DNA of 5,599 nt from Gammaproteobacteria bacterium (GTDB lineage: Bacteria > Pseudomonadota > Gammaproteobacteria > Granulosicoccales > Granulosicoccaceae): positions 1 to 5,599 of the forward strand of contig JAGRHW010000247.1 of assembly GCA_020444765.1 (NCBI GenBank). The letters run 5' to 3'. Within the stretch, counting starts at the first letter, position 1. The number at the start of each line of letters is the position of its first letter. Shown here piece by piece: positions 5,053 to 5,599 of this stretch. The translations under genes were made by a program, and so were the position numbers. The notes under the pieces were generated by a model, which saw only the letters and a list, made by a program, of their open reading frames with translations, did not search any database and was not told the DNA's origin.

Positions 5053-5393
5053 TGCATGAAATGTCACTCTGTGAAAGCATCGTCGGGATTATCGAGGAGC
5101 AGGCCCGTGAACAGACGTTCGGCAAAGTTAAAAAAGTCTGGCTGGAAATCGGTCGGTTTTCCGGGGTGGAAATCGATGCCCTGCGATTCTGCTTCGATGT
5201 CGTCACACGCGGCAGCGTGGCGGAAGATTCCGAACTGCTGATTGACGAACTGCCGGGGCAGGCCTGGTGCCTGGGGTGTTCCCAGGCAGTCACGGTGCCA
5301 CAACGTTTTGATCCCTGCCCGGCGTGTGGCAGTTATCAGGTGCAGGTGACCGGAGGGGATGAAATGCGAATCAAAGAACTGGAGGTGGAGTAA
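5052..5393 (+). CDS. hypA: Hydrogenase nickel incorporation protein HypA
   Basis: The 113-residue product begins MHEMSLCES, and His2 is the essential nickel ligand of HypA, so the ATG at 5052 is the start and not a TTG two codons upstream. The zinc-binding loop has C73/C76 (CLGC) and C89/C92 (CPAC). The length matches the family. HypA works with HypB to deliver Ni to the large-subunit precursor before HupD cleavage. The start overlaps the hupK stop (TGATG), and the end overlaps hypB (TAATG). Presence in the same operon as hupD-K indicates that nickel insertion is co-expressed with the accessory proteins. Confidence 0.96.
   Translation: MHEMSLCESIVGIIEEQAREQTFGKVKKVWLEIGRFSGVEIDALRFCFDVVTRGSVAEDSELLIDELPGQAWCLGCSQAVTVPQRFDPCPACGSYQVQVTGGDEMRIKELEVE
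5381..5386 (+). promoter_or_regulatory. Ribosome binding site of hypB
   Basis: GGAGGT lies at the end of hypA with a six-base spacer to the hypB ATG at 5393. It is one of the best Shine-Dalgarno matches in the operon and supports that start. Confidence 0.7.
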
Positions 5394-5599
5394 TGTGTAC
5401 CGTATGCGGTTGCGGGGAAGGTGAAACCCGGATAGAAGGGCAGGAACACGGGCATGGTCATGACCATGAACATGCTCATTCCCACGATCACCATCATCAC
5501 CACGATCATGATCACGGACATGATCATCATTACGGCCTGGGTCCGTCACATTCGCATGCGGCCGGTATGAGCCAGTCGCGCATGGTGCAGATTGAGCAG
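5393..5599 (+). CDS. hypB: Nickel GTPase HypB, N-terminal part
   Basis: Partial gene: 69 codons, open at the right edge. HypB is a GTPase that binds and delivers Ni(II) to the hydrogenase large subunit with HypA. The N-terminus MCTVCGCGEGE has the CxxCGCG high-affinity nickel motif (C2, C5, C7). A histidine-rich nickel-storage tract follows: 19 His between residues 19 and 55, including five in a row at 33-37, mixed with Asp and Gly. SRMVQIEQ at the end is the linker into the GTPase domain, which lies outside the window. The ATG overlaps the hypA stop (TAATG). The remaining hyp genes probably follow downstream. Confidence 0.95.
   Translation, partial: MCTVCGCGEGETRIEGQEHGHGHDHEHAHSHDHHHHHDHDHGHDHHYGLGPSHSHAAGMSQSRMVQIEQ

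Noticed and set aside
5064..5549. Minus-strand reading frame with His/Asp-rich N-terminus
   Set aside because: The bias is the reverse complement of the His codons in hypB; the rest is antisense to hypA.

Overview
The window is the head of a divergent [NiFe] uptake-hydrogenase locus from a proteobacterium. It suits an H2-oxidising, microaerobic or autotrophic lineage with the hup/hox type of membrane-bound hydrogenase. The moderately high GC of the genes and the hup gene order suggest a gammaproteobacterium, but the sequence does not prove the class.

Layout. On the minus strand, 1-387 is the 5' end of the small-subunit gene (hupS), running out of the window; the large subunit and cytochrome b genes probably follow it outside. 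Positions 388-865 form an AT-rich regulatory region. From 866 to the right edge, nine plus-strand genes are packed with overlapping ends: hupD, hupF, hupG, hupH, hupI, hupJ, hupK, hypA and the start of hypB.

How the genes work together. HypA and HypB deliver nickel. HupF (HypC-like) and HupK (a degenerate large-subunit relative) are thought to handle the Fe(CN)2CO precursor for the large subunit. HupD is the endopeptidase that removes the large-subunit C-terminal tail after nickel insertion. HupG, HupH, HupI (rubredoxin) and HupJ (HybE-like) assist assembly and quality control, largely of the Fe-S small subunit and its Tat export. HupS carries the extra cysteine typical of O2-tolerant group 1d enzymes, which fits the presence of the hupFGHIJK accessory set used for maturation in oxygen.

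Regulation. The intergenic region holds two sigma-54-type -24/-12 elements facing outward, one toward hupS (467-451) and one toward hupD (746-761). Between them lie a perfect 18-bp palindrome (571-588) and an exact IHF consensus match (714-726). This looks like a shared enhancer region for a HoxA/HupR-type (NtrC-family) activator. It is the most informative non-coding find. The protein-coding content is a known system with some unusual details, not a new one.
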